A stretch of DNA of 64,000 bases from an uncultured Draconibacterium sp. (GTDB lineage Bacteria; Bacteroidota; Bacteroidia; Bacteroidales; Prolixibacteraceae): positions 10,247 to 74,246 of the forward strand of contig CANLMQ010000030.1 of the NCBI GenBank assembly GCA_947492175.1. The letters run 5' to 3'. The position numbers were made by a program, and so were the translations under genes. Within the stretch, counting starts at the first letter, position 1; each line of letters begins with the position of its first letter. The notes under the pieces were generated by a model. That model was given only the letters and a program-made list of their open reading frames with translations. It did not search any database and was not told where the DNA came from. This document shows positions 16,140 to 25,259 of this stretch, piece by piece.

Positions 16140-18620
16140 ATGTCAAAATATCTGATAATTGGAGGAGTCGCCGGAGGAGCAACAGTAGCTGCCAGGTTGC
16201 GAAGACTGGATGAAAAAGCCGAAATTATAATTTTTGAACGTGGCGAACATATTTCGTATGCCAACTGCGGACTTCCTTATTACATTGGAGATGTAATAAG
16301 CGAACGCGAAAAATTATTGCTGCAAACGCCTGAAAGTTTTAAGGCTCGTTTAAATATCGATGTACGTGTTTTTAATGAGGTAGTAAAAATTAATACTGAG
16401 CAAAAACAGGTTGAAGTTAAAAATATTAAAACGGGAGATATTTATATTGAAGCTTACGATAAATTGGTGCTTTCTCCCGGAGCTGAACCGATTAAACCGC
16501 CTATATCAGGAATAAATGACTCGTCTATTTTTACGTTGAGAAATGTTAAGGATACTGACAAAATTAAAGAATATTGCAATAAGCATACCCCCAAAAAAGC
16601 AGTTGTTGTTGGAGCCGGTTTTATAGGCCTCGAGATGGCTGAAAACCTCCATCACCTTGGAATGATGGTTTCCATTGTTGAGATGGCCAGACAGGTAATG
16701 GCCCCGCTCGATTACGAGATGGCTGCCGAAGTACATCAGCATTTAAAAACAAAAAATGTAGAGTTCTACCTGAAAGACGGGGTTGCATCGTTTAAGCGTG
16801 AGAACGGGGTATTAAAAGTAGTCCTGCAATCGGGGCGCGAAATTGAGGCCGATCTGGTTATTTTGTCGATAGGTGTAAAACCAGAAAACAGACTGGCCCG
16901 GGAAGCTGGGCTTGAGCTTGCCCCAAATGGAGGAATTGTTGCCAACGAATTTTTATTGAGTAGTAACAAAGATGTTTATGTATTGGGCGATGCAATGGCA
17001 TTCCCGCATCCAATTACAGGCAAGCTGTCCAATATTTATCTGGCTGGTCCGGCTAATAAACAGGGCCGAATTGTTGCCGATAACATTTATAACGGCAACA
17101 CCCGAAAGTACAAAGGATCAATAGCCACTGCCATTGCCAAAGTATTTGATATTACTATTGCTTCAACCGGTATTCCCGAAAAGGTATTAAAGAATGAAAT
17201 GATGCCTTATGCTGCAAATATTATTCATGGTTCATCGCATGCAGGATATTATCCCGATGCACTTCCATACACGTTAAAAATTCTCTTTCATCCTGAAACC
17301 GGGAAATTGTATGGCGCTCAGATTATCGGTTACGAAGGAATTGATAAACGAATTGATTTAATTGCAACTGTGCTTCAGCATGGTGGCAATATTTATGATT
17401 TACAGGAAATTGAACATGCTTATGCACCTCCGTTTTCTTCGGCAAAAGATCCGGTTAACCAAGCCGGATTTGCTGCTGAAAATATCATTACCGGCAGGTT
17501 GAAAACCGTAAGCTGGAACGAAATACACGGCTTTCATTCTGATAATATTGTTTTGCTCGATGTACGTACAAAAGAAGAACACGAACTTGGACATATTGAG
17601 GGATCGTTAAATATTGGAGTCGATGATATTCGGGAGCGGATGAACGAGTTGCCCAAAGACAAAAAAATTATCGTTTACTGTGGAGTTGGTTTACGTGGAT
17701 ATATTGCCTGCCGCATTTTAAGCCAGTCGGGATTTAAAGAGGTTTACAATTTGAGTGGAGGCTATAAAACCTATGAACATACAACATGTAAACAAAGTAA
17801 TGAAGATATCTTCGAGGCCAATTATATTACCAAAGACGGGCATATTCACCGTGGGAAAAAAGAAGATAGGGCAATTGTTAATACTGCTGTAAAAACAATA
17901 CAGGTTGATGCCTGCGGATTACAATGCCCGGGACCGATTCTGAAACTCAAAGAGGAAATTGCAAATCTGGAAAATGGACAGCGTTTAGAGCAAACTGCCA
18001 CAGACATGGGTTTTATGAAAGACGTTAAGTCGTGGTGCAACATGACTGGCAATAAACTTATTTCTGTTTCAACTGAAAAAGGGAAAGTTAAAGCTCTTAT
18101 TGAAAAAAGCACGCAAAAACTAAGTCGGACAAATTCGGTTGAAGTTGCAGCTAAAAATAAAACGATGGTTGTTTTTAGCGATGATATGGATCGGGCACTG
18201 GCTTCGCTGGTTATTGCCAATGGCGCCGCTGCTACTGGTAGCAAAGTAACCTTGTTTTTTACATTCTGGGGCTTGAATGTGATAAAAAAGAGCAACAAGC
18301 CAAAGGTTGAAAAAGATTTTATGGGCAGGATGTTTGGCTCGATGATGGCCAAAGATGCCGGCGATTTGAAACTTTCGAAAATGAACATGTTGGGAGTGGG
18401 GGCTAAAATGATGAAAAAACGCATGTTGGCAAAAAAAGTAGATTCGCTCGAAGATATGTTGCAAACTGCTATGGATAACGGAGTTGAAATGATTGCGTGT
18501 CAAATGTCGATGGATGTAATGGGAGTAGATAAAGACGAGTTAATGGATGGTGTAGAAATTGGTGGTGTGGCTACTTATCTCGAAGAAGCCGAACAATCGA
18601 ATGTAAATCTGTTTATTTAG
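16140..18620 (+). CDS. CoA-disulfide reductase / rhodanese / TusA / DsrE fusion
   Basis: An 826-residue sulfur-handling flavoprotein. Residues 1-450 are a CoA-disulfide reductase domain: LIIGGVAGGATVAARLRR binds FAD, the single redox cysteine is in SYANCGLPYYIG (Cys42), and VVGAGFIGLEMAENL binds NAD(P)H. A rhodanese domain follows (about 465-555) with catalytic loop CGVGLRG. Next comes a TusA/SirA domain (about 600-670) with the CGLQCPGP motif, and then a DsrE/F-like domain (about 680-826). Such fusions reduce CoA or glutathione persulfides and move sulfane sulfur between domains. It is a single gene with its own promoter and terminator. Its proximity to the Hdr-like operon is suggestive but not an operon link. 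Confidence 0.92.
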   Translation: MSKYLIIGGVAGGATVAARLRRLDEKAEIIIFERGEHISYANCGLPYYIGDVISEREKLLLQTPESFKARLNIDVRVFNEVVKINTEQKQVEVKNIKTGDIYIEAYDKLVLSPGAEPIKPPISGINDSSIFTLRNVKDTDKIKEYCNKHTPKKAVVVGAGFIGLEMAENLHHLGMMVSIVEMARQVMAPLDYEMAAEVHQHLKTKNVEFYLKDGVASFKRENGVLKVVLQSGREIEADLVILSIGVKPENRLAREAGLELAPNGGIVANEFLLSSNKDVYVLGDAMAFPHPITGKLSNIYLAGPANKQGRIVADNIYNGNTRKYKGSIATAIAKVFDITIASTGIPEKVLKNEMMPYAANIIHGSSHAGYYPDALPYTLKILFHPETGKLYGAQIIGYEGIDKRIDLIATVLQHGGNIYDLQEIEHAYAPPFSSAKDPVNQAGFAAENIITGRLKTVSWNEIHGFHSDNIVLLDVRTKEEHELGHIEGSLNIGVDDIRERMNELPKDKKIIVYCGVGLRGYIACRILSQSGFKEVYNLSGGYKTYEHTTCKQSNEDIFEANYITKDGHIHRGKKEDRAIVNTAVKTIQVDACGLQCPGPILKLKEEIANLENGQRLEQTATDMGFMKDVKSWCNMTGNKLISVSTEKGKVKALIEKSTQKLSRTNSVEVAAKNKTMVVFSDDMDRALASLVIANGAAATGSKVTLFFTFWGLNVIKKSNKPKVEKDFMGRMFGSMMAKDAGDLKLSKMNMLGVGAKMMKKRMLAKKVDSLEDMLQTAMDNGVEMIACQMSMDVMGVDKDELMDGVEIGGVATYLEEAEQSNVNLFI

Positions 18621-18655
18621 AGATTGGAACACTGATTCTGCAGAAACAATAAATA

Positions 18656-18701
18656 GCCTCAGCGAATTTCAAGTCAAACCTGAAACTTGCTGAGGCCCTT
18701 T
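18656..18701 (+). terminator. Terminator after the CoA-disulfide reductase gene
   Basis: GCCTCAGC (18656-18663) pairs with GCTGAGGC (18689-18696), with further partial pairing inside and a CCTTTATTT tail. Confidence 0.65.
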
Positions 18702-18723
18702 ATTTGTTATAAGTTAAAGAATA

Positions 18724-18761
18724 AAAAAGGTGGCTCCCATTTATATGGAAACCACCTTTTC
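18724..18761. terminator. Bidirectional terminator between convergent genes
   Basis: AAAAGGTGG (18725-18733) and CCACCTTTT (18752-18760) form a stem with A run on one side and T run on the other. It serves the plus-strand reductase gene and the minus-strand oxidoreductase gene ending at 18780. Confidence 0.8.
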
Positions 18762-18779
18762 AGTTTATACTGCCCGCTG

Positions 18780-20189
18780 CTAATTTTTCATAGCAGCTTT
18801 CATTCCTTCGGTTGTAGTGTAGTATTTTACAATCATATTGGGTACTTCCCATTCCGGCAGTTTTCCATCGATTAAATACTGAAGGTATTTTTTGGTAACC
18901 TGACCAAAGTGGGCTTCGTGTCCAACCTTGTATTTATCAGGAATAATCATTACCCATTTTTTGTCTCCAATTTTCTCAACTGCAATGCCCGGATACTTTT
19001 CAGCTAAACCGGTAACAGCATTGTTCAGACTTGCTGCAAATTCATTAATATCAGCATCGGTTACCTCAATGTAAAGTTTTGGCTTGTAACCTTCTTTTTC
19101 TCCCTGAACAATTTCTAGATTACACTTTGTTCCACGCATAATCGAGTAGTGGGTATCTGCAGCACCTTCCGGAGCCTGAAAATTCCAGATTACCGACGCT
19201 TTAGCATGGATACCTTTCAATTTATAATTGATTTCGCCGTTGCTGTAAACTTTAAGAATGTCGCCATCAACATCTTTTTTAAGGTATTCCGGATATTCGT
19301 CGAGGTGGGTAACTTTTTTAAACATTTCAGGAGTCATATCCGTAGTCCAGCGTTTGGCCGAAACTATTTCAACATCGCTTTTTTGCAGTATTACTTCAGG
19401 AAAAGCTTCCCACTGAATAAGGTCGACCAGGTGCGTATTTACGTCAACAATACCTTCGCCCTGTTGTTTCGTGTCGAAAAACCATGCCGGACGTTTTAAA
19501 GCTTTACCCGATACATATTTGAAAAAGTGGTGTACACTTTCTTTTGTAATGGCAGGATTTTCTTCAGTACCAGCAAGAATTTTTCCAAATACCTCAGGTA
19601 GTTGCGATAATTCGCGCTGAAGTAAGGTTGTAATTTCGTGGCGTTCGGTCATAATATCATATAACAAAACTCCTTTCTCATCGGCCAACTGAAAGGCTTT
19701 TTCCAGCATTGGAAATTTGTCGGGAGTAATTACCATTGGTTTATCGGCCAGAACATTAATTCCAGCTTCAATGGTTTTGTATATGTAATCTGTTTTTTTT
19801 GCGTTGTTACCCGCAGTCATCATCACATTTCCGGGTTTCTCTGCAATCATTTTTTCAAAAAAATCGTCGCCTTTGTATACCTTTTCTTCCCATGTTGTTG
19901 GGTTTTCTGAACGGGTATTAAATGATTCGATAAGTTTCAAATGACCTTCTACATCGGGCCCATCGGGCGCAAATACATAAACAACAGGATCAACCTGGTC
20001 GTACATGGTTTTTTGCACAAGCGCTGCATGAAAATGCCCCGGATCGAGGGTCATAATTTTTACTTCGCCTTTGGCTCCTGTAAACATAGCTTTAGTTTCG
20101 TTTTTGGTTTCAGTTGATTTTTGGCTACCTCCTGTACATGCCGAAAGCAGAACAACAAGGGCAACAGCCAGCATTGATAAATTCTTCAT
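18780..20189 (-). CDS. Gfo/Idh/MocA-type oxidoreductase lipoprotein
   Basis: A 469-residue protein with lipobox LLSAC (Cys18). A Rossmann-like N-terminal half carries the substrate-site motif VLADKPMVI (usual EKP replaced by DKP), and a putative-oxidoreductase C-terminal domain follows. MTLDPGHFHAALVQ near residue 45 is typical of this Bacteroidota subgroup. As a lipoprotein it would act in the periplasm, where NAD(P) must be tightly bound, as in other exported Gfo/Idh enzymes. It is the last gene of the minus-strand sugar locus, separated from thuA-like by a hairpin terminator, so it may have its own promoter. Confidence 0.8.
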   Translation of the reverse strand: MKNLSMLAVALVVLLSACTGGSQKSTETKNETKAMFTGAKGEVKIMTLDPGHFHAALVQKTMYDQVDPVVYVFAPDGPDVEGHLKLIESFNTRSENPTTWEEKVYKGDDFFEKMIAEKPGNVMMTAGNNAKKTDYIYKTIEAGINVLADKPMVITPDKFPMLEKAFQLADEKGVLLYDIMTERHEITTLLQRELSQLPEVFGKILAGTEENPAITKESVHHFFKYVSGKALKRPAWFFDTKQQGEGIVDVNTHLVDLIQWEAFPEVILQKSDVEIVSAKRWTTDMTPEMFKKVTHLDEYPEYLKKDVDGDILKVYSNGEINYKLKGIHAKASVIWNFQAPEGAADTHYSIMRGTKCNLEIVQGEKEGYKPKLYIEVTDADINEFAASLNNAVTGLAEKYPGIAVEKIGDKKWVMIIPDKYKVGHEAHFGQVTKKYLQYLIDGKLPEWEVPNMIVKYYTTTEGMKAAMKN

Positions 20190-20292
20190 ATAGTTGATTT
20201 TTAAAAATTCCCGTTAACGTTCACGCAAAAGTACAATTTTATTTTTAGTTAAATTCAGATTTTAACCTAATCAATTGATTTAAATTACAATG

Positions 20293-20330
20293 AAAATAGC
20301 CGGACAGCCCGTTGTTGTCCGGCTATTTTT
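20293..20330. terminator. Hairpin terminator between thuA-like and oxidoreductase genes
   Basis: AAAATAGCCGGACA and TGTCCGGCTATTTTT form a 14-base stem with runs of A and T on either side. On the minus strand it follows the ThuA gene and precedes the lipoprotein gene. Confidence 0.8.
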
Positions 20331-20384
20331 GATATTGCTCGTTAAGAACTTAAACTGCCGATTAAGGTTATTTTATGCTGGTTT

Positions 20385-21299
20385 TTACTTTTTCATTGGC
20401 GAGTCGTCACATTTCAAATCGCCCAAAACATACTGTGCTCCGTCTAAATAGAATTTTAGCAAACGCGCATCTTCAAAGCTTTGTGCATTATGCGATGGTG
20501 ATACATAAAACACACGGCCTTTACCATGTTTTTTTATCCACGAAACATAGCGGATATTATCTTCTATAGGTTTTCTTTTCCCTTCAAGTTTGTCGGTATC
20601 CATGTACAATAAAGGTTTGAAGTTTTTTTGATCGTATGCTTTATTGAATAAATAAGGCTCATCAACATGTACAAAAGGTTTTCCTGCAAAAGCCTTTGAC
20701 AAAGGGTGATTCGGTTCACACAGCTCTAAACTGATTTCTTGTTGCCGGGGGTGATAATCAAAGCTTCCTCCAACCATTTCGCTAAATGGCATTGAGTTGT
20801 TTTGCATAACAATGGCACCATGAGTTACCATTAAACCTCCACCTTTTTTTACAAAGTTGATCAGATTGGCTTCCAATTCTGCTGCCTTTGCTTTCTTTTC
20901 TTCATCATCCATACTTGTATCTATATCCAGACAGTCCAGAATTAAATCGCGTCGCGGACCAATTGAACAGGCGCTGTTTAACACAACTGCATCGTAGTTT
21001 TGCAGGTTACTTTTTTCAAAACAAAACACATCTTTGGTTATTCTTACATCGAAGGCGCCGGTTTTTTGCCCCAGAACTTTAATTATCTGGCTGGTATGCG
21101 GAATAACCCAGTGGTCGAAACCGGTAAACCGGTCGAATATTAATATTTTCCTTGTTTTTTGAGGTTGTACTTCGGCTTTATCCGGAGCAATTTTCTCAAT
21201 TTTCTGCACCCACTCGGGAGTACATTTAAACTGTTCTATTTGTGCATTTACTGAAATAACTGTAATCAGTAACACAACTGTTAATAATATTCTGGTCAT
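20385..21299 (-). CDS. ThuA-like domain protein, exported
   Basis: A 304-residue protein. The start was set at the Met preceding TRILLTVVLLITVISVNAQ, which gives a clean signal peptide; an in-frame ATG 33 bases further upstream would spoil it. The body is a ThuA-like glutamine-amidotransferase fold: LIFDRFTGFDHWVIPH, YDAVVLNSAC, FVKKGGGLMVTHGAIV and GRVFYVSPSHN. ThuA family proteins are linked to trehalose and other disaccharide use, often with 3-keto-sugar chemistry by Gfo/Idh enzymes, which are found on both sides here. The Cys nucleophile of true amidotransferases is not conserved at the usual place. Confidence 0.85.
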   Translation of the reverse strand: MTRILLTVVLLITVISVNAQIEQFKCTPEWVQKIEKIAPDKAEVQPQKTRKILIFDRFTGFDHWVIPHTSQIIKVLGQKTGAFDVRITKDVFCFEKSNLQNYDAVVLNSACSIGPRRDLILDCLDIDTSMDDEEKKAKAAELEANLINFVKKGGGLMVTHGAIVMQNNSMPFSEMVGGSFDYHPRQQEISLELCEPNHPLSKAFAGKPFVHVDEPYLFNKAYDQKNFKPLLYMDTDKLEGKRKPIEDNIRYVSWIKKHGKGRVFYVSPSHNAQSFEDARLLKFYLDGAQYVLGDLKCDDSPMKK

Positions 21300-21350
21300 T
21301 TTATTTCTGAAATTTAAGGGCCTAGCCCACATTTAAAATTATATGTTTTC

Positions 21351-21373
21351 CCCCGGTATTATTCCCGGGGGAA
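21351..21373. other. GC-rich hairpin in a spacer
   Basis: CCCCCGG and CCGGGGG around an AT-rich loop lie between two minus-strand genes. No T run follows in either direction, so it is not a standard terminator. It may be an mRNA-processing or stabilising hairpin within the operon. Confidence 0.4.
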
Positions 21374-21419
21374 GTGATTTTGTTTAACAGAGGACTTTTC
21401 CTTGTATATTTTCTTTTAA

Positions 21420-22796
21420 TTATCGTTTAATATAATCGGTTCCGTATGGATAACGTTGCGGACGACTTAACATTGAATTGGCAAGGTCGTTATTGATAAA
21501 ACGTTCAGCTGCCGGATCCCATTTTAAAACCCCGGGAATATGCATGGCAATATCGCTGATTAAACAAACGCTACATGCGCGGTGCCCAACTTCGGCAGTA
21601 CAGATAGGTTGTTTACGTGTTTTAATTGAATTAAGCCAATCGCCGTGGTGCTCTTTGCTTACATACAGTTTGGTTTCGTCATCACCAATTTTCGATTCCA
21701 ATATTTTAGGATCACTGGCATTCAATGCTTTTGAACTTTTCTCTTTCGAAACCGGATCGCTGGCAGATGCAGTATAAGAACCGCGTGAGACGAAAATCCA
21801 TCCATTCTCTCCAATGTATTTTATACCATTGGTAAATCCGCCGCTGGTTAGCACAGTAATGCCATTTTTATATTCATGTTTTACCATAAAGTCGCCATGT
21901 ACGTTCCAATCGCCCGATTTTGGGAATTCGGCAATGGCTTCAACCGAAATTGGTCCGGTATGCTCGGTATCCATACCCCAGGCAGCTGAATCGTAATGAT
22001 GTTGTCCCCATCCGGTAATCATACCTGCGCCATAGTTCCTGTGTCTCAACCATCCCGGGCGACTGTAACCATCTTGCGGATGAACCAGTTTTTCTTTATA
22101 TTCCACTTCGGGAGTAGATCCCAACCACATGTCAAAATCAAGGTTCGATGGAACAGGACCTGTTTCGAAAACAGGACCTCCGGGATCGCCAGGTAATCCA
22201 ATTTTTACGGTATGAATTTTACCAATCCTTCCGTTACGTACCAATTCTGCAGCAATGCGAAATTGTGGCATGGAACGTTGTTGAGTTCCCATCTGAAGAA
22301 TAACTCCGGTGCGGTTAACAATATCGCTTAGTAACCTTCCTTCTGCAACAGTTAAAGAAGTTGGTTTTTGCAAATAAATATCTTTACCAGCCAACGCAGC
22401 TTCAATGGCAGGCTGCGAATGCCAATGGTCGGGAGTACTTATTAGTACTGCATCAATATTTTTATCTGCCAGCAAATCTTTGTAATCCTGATACATTTTT
22501 ACATCAACAGCATTGGCACTCCCCGTTTTTTGATTGTAATAACCTTCGATACGTTTTTTCGAGTCGGCCATACGTTTGGTATCCACATCGCTAACTGCAA
22601 CAAATTGTGCATGTGCATATTTTAAAGTTTCAGCAGTATCGTGGTCGCGGGCAATACGGCCGCAGCCGATTTGTGCAACATGAATTTTGTTACTGGGTGC
22701 ACTGGCTCCAAAAACCGATGACGGAACAATAGTCGGAATTACCATTGCTCCGGCAGTAGTTGCTACCGTGTTTTTTAAAAAATTTCTTCTTTTCAT
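21420..22796 (-). CDS. Gfo/Idh/MocA family oxidoreductase, Tat-exported
   Basis: A 458-residue protein with a Tat-like leader (MKRRNFLKNTVATTAGAMV) of the kind common on Bacteroidota sugar oxidoreductases. The NAD-binding motif VAQIGCGRIARDHD is near residue 40, LISTPDHWHSQPAIEA follows, and YLQKPTSLTVAEG is the EKP-like catalytic motif with Gln for Glu. The C-terminal domain includes WGQHHYDSAAWGMD. It probably oxidises or epimerises a sugar (for example to a 3-keto derivative) in the periplasm. It lies between a PmoA-like and a ThuA-like gene in one strand run. Confidence 0.87.
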   Translation of the reverse strand: MKRRNFLKNTVATTAGAMVIPTIVPSSVFGASAPSNKIHVAQIGCGRIARDHDTAETLKYAHAQFVAVSDVDTKRMADSKKRIEGYYNQKTGSANAVDVKMYQDYKDLLADKNIDAVLISTPDHWHSQPAIEAALAGKDIYLQKPTSLTVAEGRLLSDIVNRTGVILQMGTQQRSMPQFRIAAELVRNGRIGKIHTVKIGLPGDPGGPVFETGPVPSNLDFDMWLGSTPEVEYKEKLVHPQDGYSRPGWLRHRNYGAGMITGWGQHHYDSAAWGMDTEHTGPISVEAIAEFPKSGDWNVHGDFMVKHEYKNGITVLTSGGFTNGIKYIGENGWIFVSRGSYTASASDPVSKEKSSKALNASDPKILESKIGDDETKLYVSKEHHGDWLNSIKTRKQPICTAEVGHRACSVCLISDIAMHIPGVLKWDPAAERFINNDLANSMLSRPQRYPYGTDYIKR

Positions 22797-22834
22797 TATA
22801 CTATTGATTTAAATTACTACAATATATTGATCTA

Positions 22835-24079
22835 CTAATTTTCAAACTTAATATCCGGATTACTTGCAAAGCTGTTCCAGTACATTTCTGCTGTTGCCGC
22901 ATCAAGTTTCCCGTCGAATATTATCATTCGGTATTTTAAGGTATAATTTTGTTTGGGATTCAGTTTCCAATCGTCGTGGCGTATTGGTACAAATTCGAAA
23001 TACATATCGCCACGTCCGTTGTTGGCATCCAGAGGCCAAACGCGCATTGGTTCAGGGTGCATCCTGTTCGATGGGTGACTTAAAAACAAAATCCCTGAAC
23101 GACCCTGCTTTACTTCCGATTCGCCTTCAACCATACACCAGCGGGCGTATGATCCATCCGCATCCACACGCGTTTTATTGTCGGATGTTAAAACGGTACA
23201 ATTGTCTTTGTGCCATTTTTCTGTGGCACGCCAGCCAATTCCTCCGCCGTAACGGTATGCATCGAGCATAATTCCGTTTTTCAGCGGGCTGTTTAACGAT
23301 GTTGTGTAATCTACCATCCAAACACCTTCTCCAAGGTTCCATGCACGAACATCCAAAATTTCATTCAAGGCAATCTGGTCTTCTCCCAAACTACCAAAAT
23401 CGATGTGTTGTTGCAGCGCTTTAAACCCACTATATACAGCACCTTCAGCTTCCGAAAGAAAGCCTGCAAATTTTACGGTTCCCTGGCCCGATTTCAGGTT
23501 CCAGAAATCTACTGCACGATCGTCGATATGCGTTTTAGTCCAGGGGCCCCAAATGCCGTAATGATGATAATGATCCGGTGCCTGAATACGTGTAAGCACT
23601 TTACCTCCCGGCGACCACACCGGATGGATAAAACCTGAACGTTTGTACAGAGGATCAACTCCGTTAGGGGGATAAGTGGTTGCAAACCGGTAGTTTAGTA
23701 TGGATTTCTCGTTCACCACTAAACTTAAATCTTTATTGTTCTTTTTCAACGAAACAATTGTTTGTTCCGGCGTTGATTTTTCTTCCAGTTTCAATACAAA
23801 TTTACGTTCCGATCCTTTTTTTGATTCGCCATTTAAAATAAACCACAACCGGGCGGAATGTCCTGCTTCAAGTTGACACGGGACCAGGATTTCTCCTGTT
23901 TTATTTATTTCATATAAAGTAAGATGTCCTTTGTCGGTATTGTAATTTAATCCATCCAATGAAAGAGAAATGGGGGCGTTAATTCTGTCGTTTTCAATTT
24001 GAACAGTAAATTTAGCAAGCTCCTGTGCAAACAACGACTGTGTAAATAAAAGAATTAAGAGAATTAGTTTTACTTTCAT
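22835..24079 (-). CDS. PmoA-like / DUF6807 family protein, exported
   Basis: A 414-residue protein with signal peptide (SLFAQ near residue 19). It matches the family often annotated as methane oxygenase PmoA (DUF6807), with the characteristic PLYKRSGFIHPVWSPGGKVL, DHYHHYGIWGPWT and FLSHPSNRMHPEPMRVWP. Despite the name it has no membrane subunit features of methane monooxygenase. It is a beta-rich protein found in carbohydrate loci, probably acting on or binding sugars. It is followed closely by the Gfo/Idh gene and preceded by the UroD-type gene (14 bases). Confidence 0.85.
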   Translation of the reverse strand: MKVKLILLILLFTQSLFAQELAKFTVQIENDRINAPISLSLDGLNYNTDKGHLTLYEINKTGEILVPCQLEAGHSARLWFILNGESKKGSERKFVLKLEEKSTPEQTIVSLKKNNKDLSLVVNEKSILNYRFATTYPPNGVDPLYKRSGFIHPVWSPGGKVLTRIQAPDHYHHYGIWGPWTKTHIDDRAVDFWNLKSGQGTVKFAGFLSEAEGAVYSGFKALQQHIDFGSLGEDQIALNEILDVRAWNLGEGVWMVDYTTSLNSPLKNGIMLDAYRYGGGIGWRATEKWHKDNCTVLTSDNKTRVDADGSYARWCMVEGESEVKQGRSGILFLSHPSNRMHPEPMRVWPLDANNGRGDMYFEFVPIRHDDWKLNPKQNYTLKYRMIIFDGKLDAATAEMYWNSFASNPDIKFEN

Positions 24080-24093
24080 TTCTTTAAGTTGTT

Positions 24094-25152
24094 TTAAATA
24101 CGGACAGATTGAATTTTAGGTACTTCTTCGTTAATTGTTTCTTTAAATGCGTTAATGTTTTCTGTGTTTACATCCTGAGGCATTCCACCTCCGCATGACC
24201 AGATAACACGCTGTGTATCGCCAAACTCGTTTACCATTTTACGGGTCTCGTTCCGAACTTGTTCTGTTGTTCCGGCAGCCAGTACATCGCGCGGAGGTAG
24301 GTTCCCGATTAATGCAACCTCAGGTCCGGCCAGCTCACGGATTTCACTCATGCTGTGTTCAAAGCTAAAGTTAAATAAATCAACACCCATATCCTTTAAA
24401 TAAGGCGAAGAAATTAATCCGGGAGCATCGTTATGGAAAAAATTCAGTTTTGAATCGATCGAATCAAAAATTCGTTTAATGTAGGGCACTGCATACTGTT
24501 GACATTCGTCGTCGCCAATAAATCCAACAATATCGTCTAACAGCAAAATGCCTTCAATGCTGGGGAACATTTCTTTTTGGTGCTGAATCCAGTTGATACT
24601 GAATTGTGTTATTGTTTCCAGCAATTTATGACTGTTTCCCGGATCCATCATAAATCCCATCATAAGTTCTGTTGTACCCATTAAGAATGAAGCAATATTG
24701 AGCGGACCACGGGCAATGGCAAATTTTATTTCGTGCCCCATTTGCTGAATGGGTTTTTGATAATTAACCAGTCGCTGAATGATAAAAGGCAACAATCCGT
24801 CGGTTTTAGGATTCGGATTGTGCAGATTTCCTGCCTGAGAAATATCGCTTATAATTTTGTCGGCATGGGGCAAACTGTATTCGTTCCATACCATTTTTGC
24901 TCCAAATGCTGAAGGCTCGGTACACATTCCAAATTCCGACCAGAATCCCGGCAGGAACATAATATCAGGGAAAGTTTCGATGGCCTTTTTATTGGCTTCG
25001 AACCAGATTTGTTCGGAAGAATAGTATTGAAGGGTTGAAATTCCGGCCCATCCCGGGAGCCAGGGACTGTCGATAATGAACCCGGTAACAGGTTTTTGGG
25101 GGATTTCGCCTCTAACAATCTTTAACAACAGTTCCCATTGTTCGTTCGTCAT
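24094..25152 (-). CDS. Uroporphyrinogen decarboxylase-fold protein (MtaA/CmuA-like)
   Basis: A 352-residue cytoplasmic protein of the UroD superfamily, recognised from the overall order and motifs: FFHNDAPGL, NFSFEHSMSEIRELAG, VALIGNLPPRDVL and the closing VIWSCGGGMPQDV with DVNTENINAF. In this branch (MtaA, CmuA, HemE relatives) members move methyl groups to corrinoids or thiols rather than make haem. Its place as first gene of a sugar locus suggests work on a methylated substrate, which is inference. Start set at MTNEQWELL; an upstream in-frame ATG adds eight residues. Confidence 0.75.
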   Translation of the reverse strand: MTNEQWELLLKIVRGEIPQKPVTGFIIDSPWLPGWAGISTLQYYSSEQIWFEANKKAIETFPDIMFLPGFWSEFGMCTEPSAFGAKMVWNEYSLPHADKIISDISQAGNLHNPNPKTDGLLPFIIQRLVNYQKPIQQMGHEIKFAIARGPLNIASFLMGTTELMMGFMMDPGNSHKLLETITQFSINWIQHQKEMFPSIEGILLLDDIVGFIGDDECQQYAVPYIKRIFDSIDSKLNFFHNDAPGLISSPYLKDMGVDLFNFSFEHSMSEIRELAGPEVALIGNLPPRDVLAAGTTEQVRNETRKMVNEFGDTQRVIWSCGGGMPQDVNTENINAFKETINEEVPKIQSVRI

Positions 25153-25173
25153 ATTAATTGGTTTTAAGTTGTA

Positions 25174-25181
25174 CAAATATA
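25174..25181 (-). promoter_or_regulatory. -7 promoter box of the sugar operon
   Basis: On the minus strand this reads TATATTTG, an exact TAnnTTTG match, 21 bases before the ATG of the UroD-type gene. A -33 element was not found. The divergent AraC gene starts about 80 bases away, so the regulator likely acts here. Confidence 0.5.
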
Positions 25182-25259
25182 AGCCTGAAATAGCTATGTG
25201 AACAGTATTCAGTTTGCAATACTTTGTACTTAATTAACATTTTTTCGTATTTTTCGGGA

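Noticed and set aside
17846..18424. Minus-strand open frame of 192 codons
   Set aside because: It is antisense to the TusA/DsrE part of the sulfur-relay fusion and has no family features.
21351..21373. GC-rich hairpin as terminator of the thuA-like transcript
   Set aside because: No T run on either strand; listed only as a hairpin.
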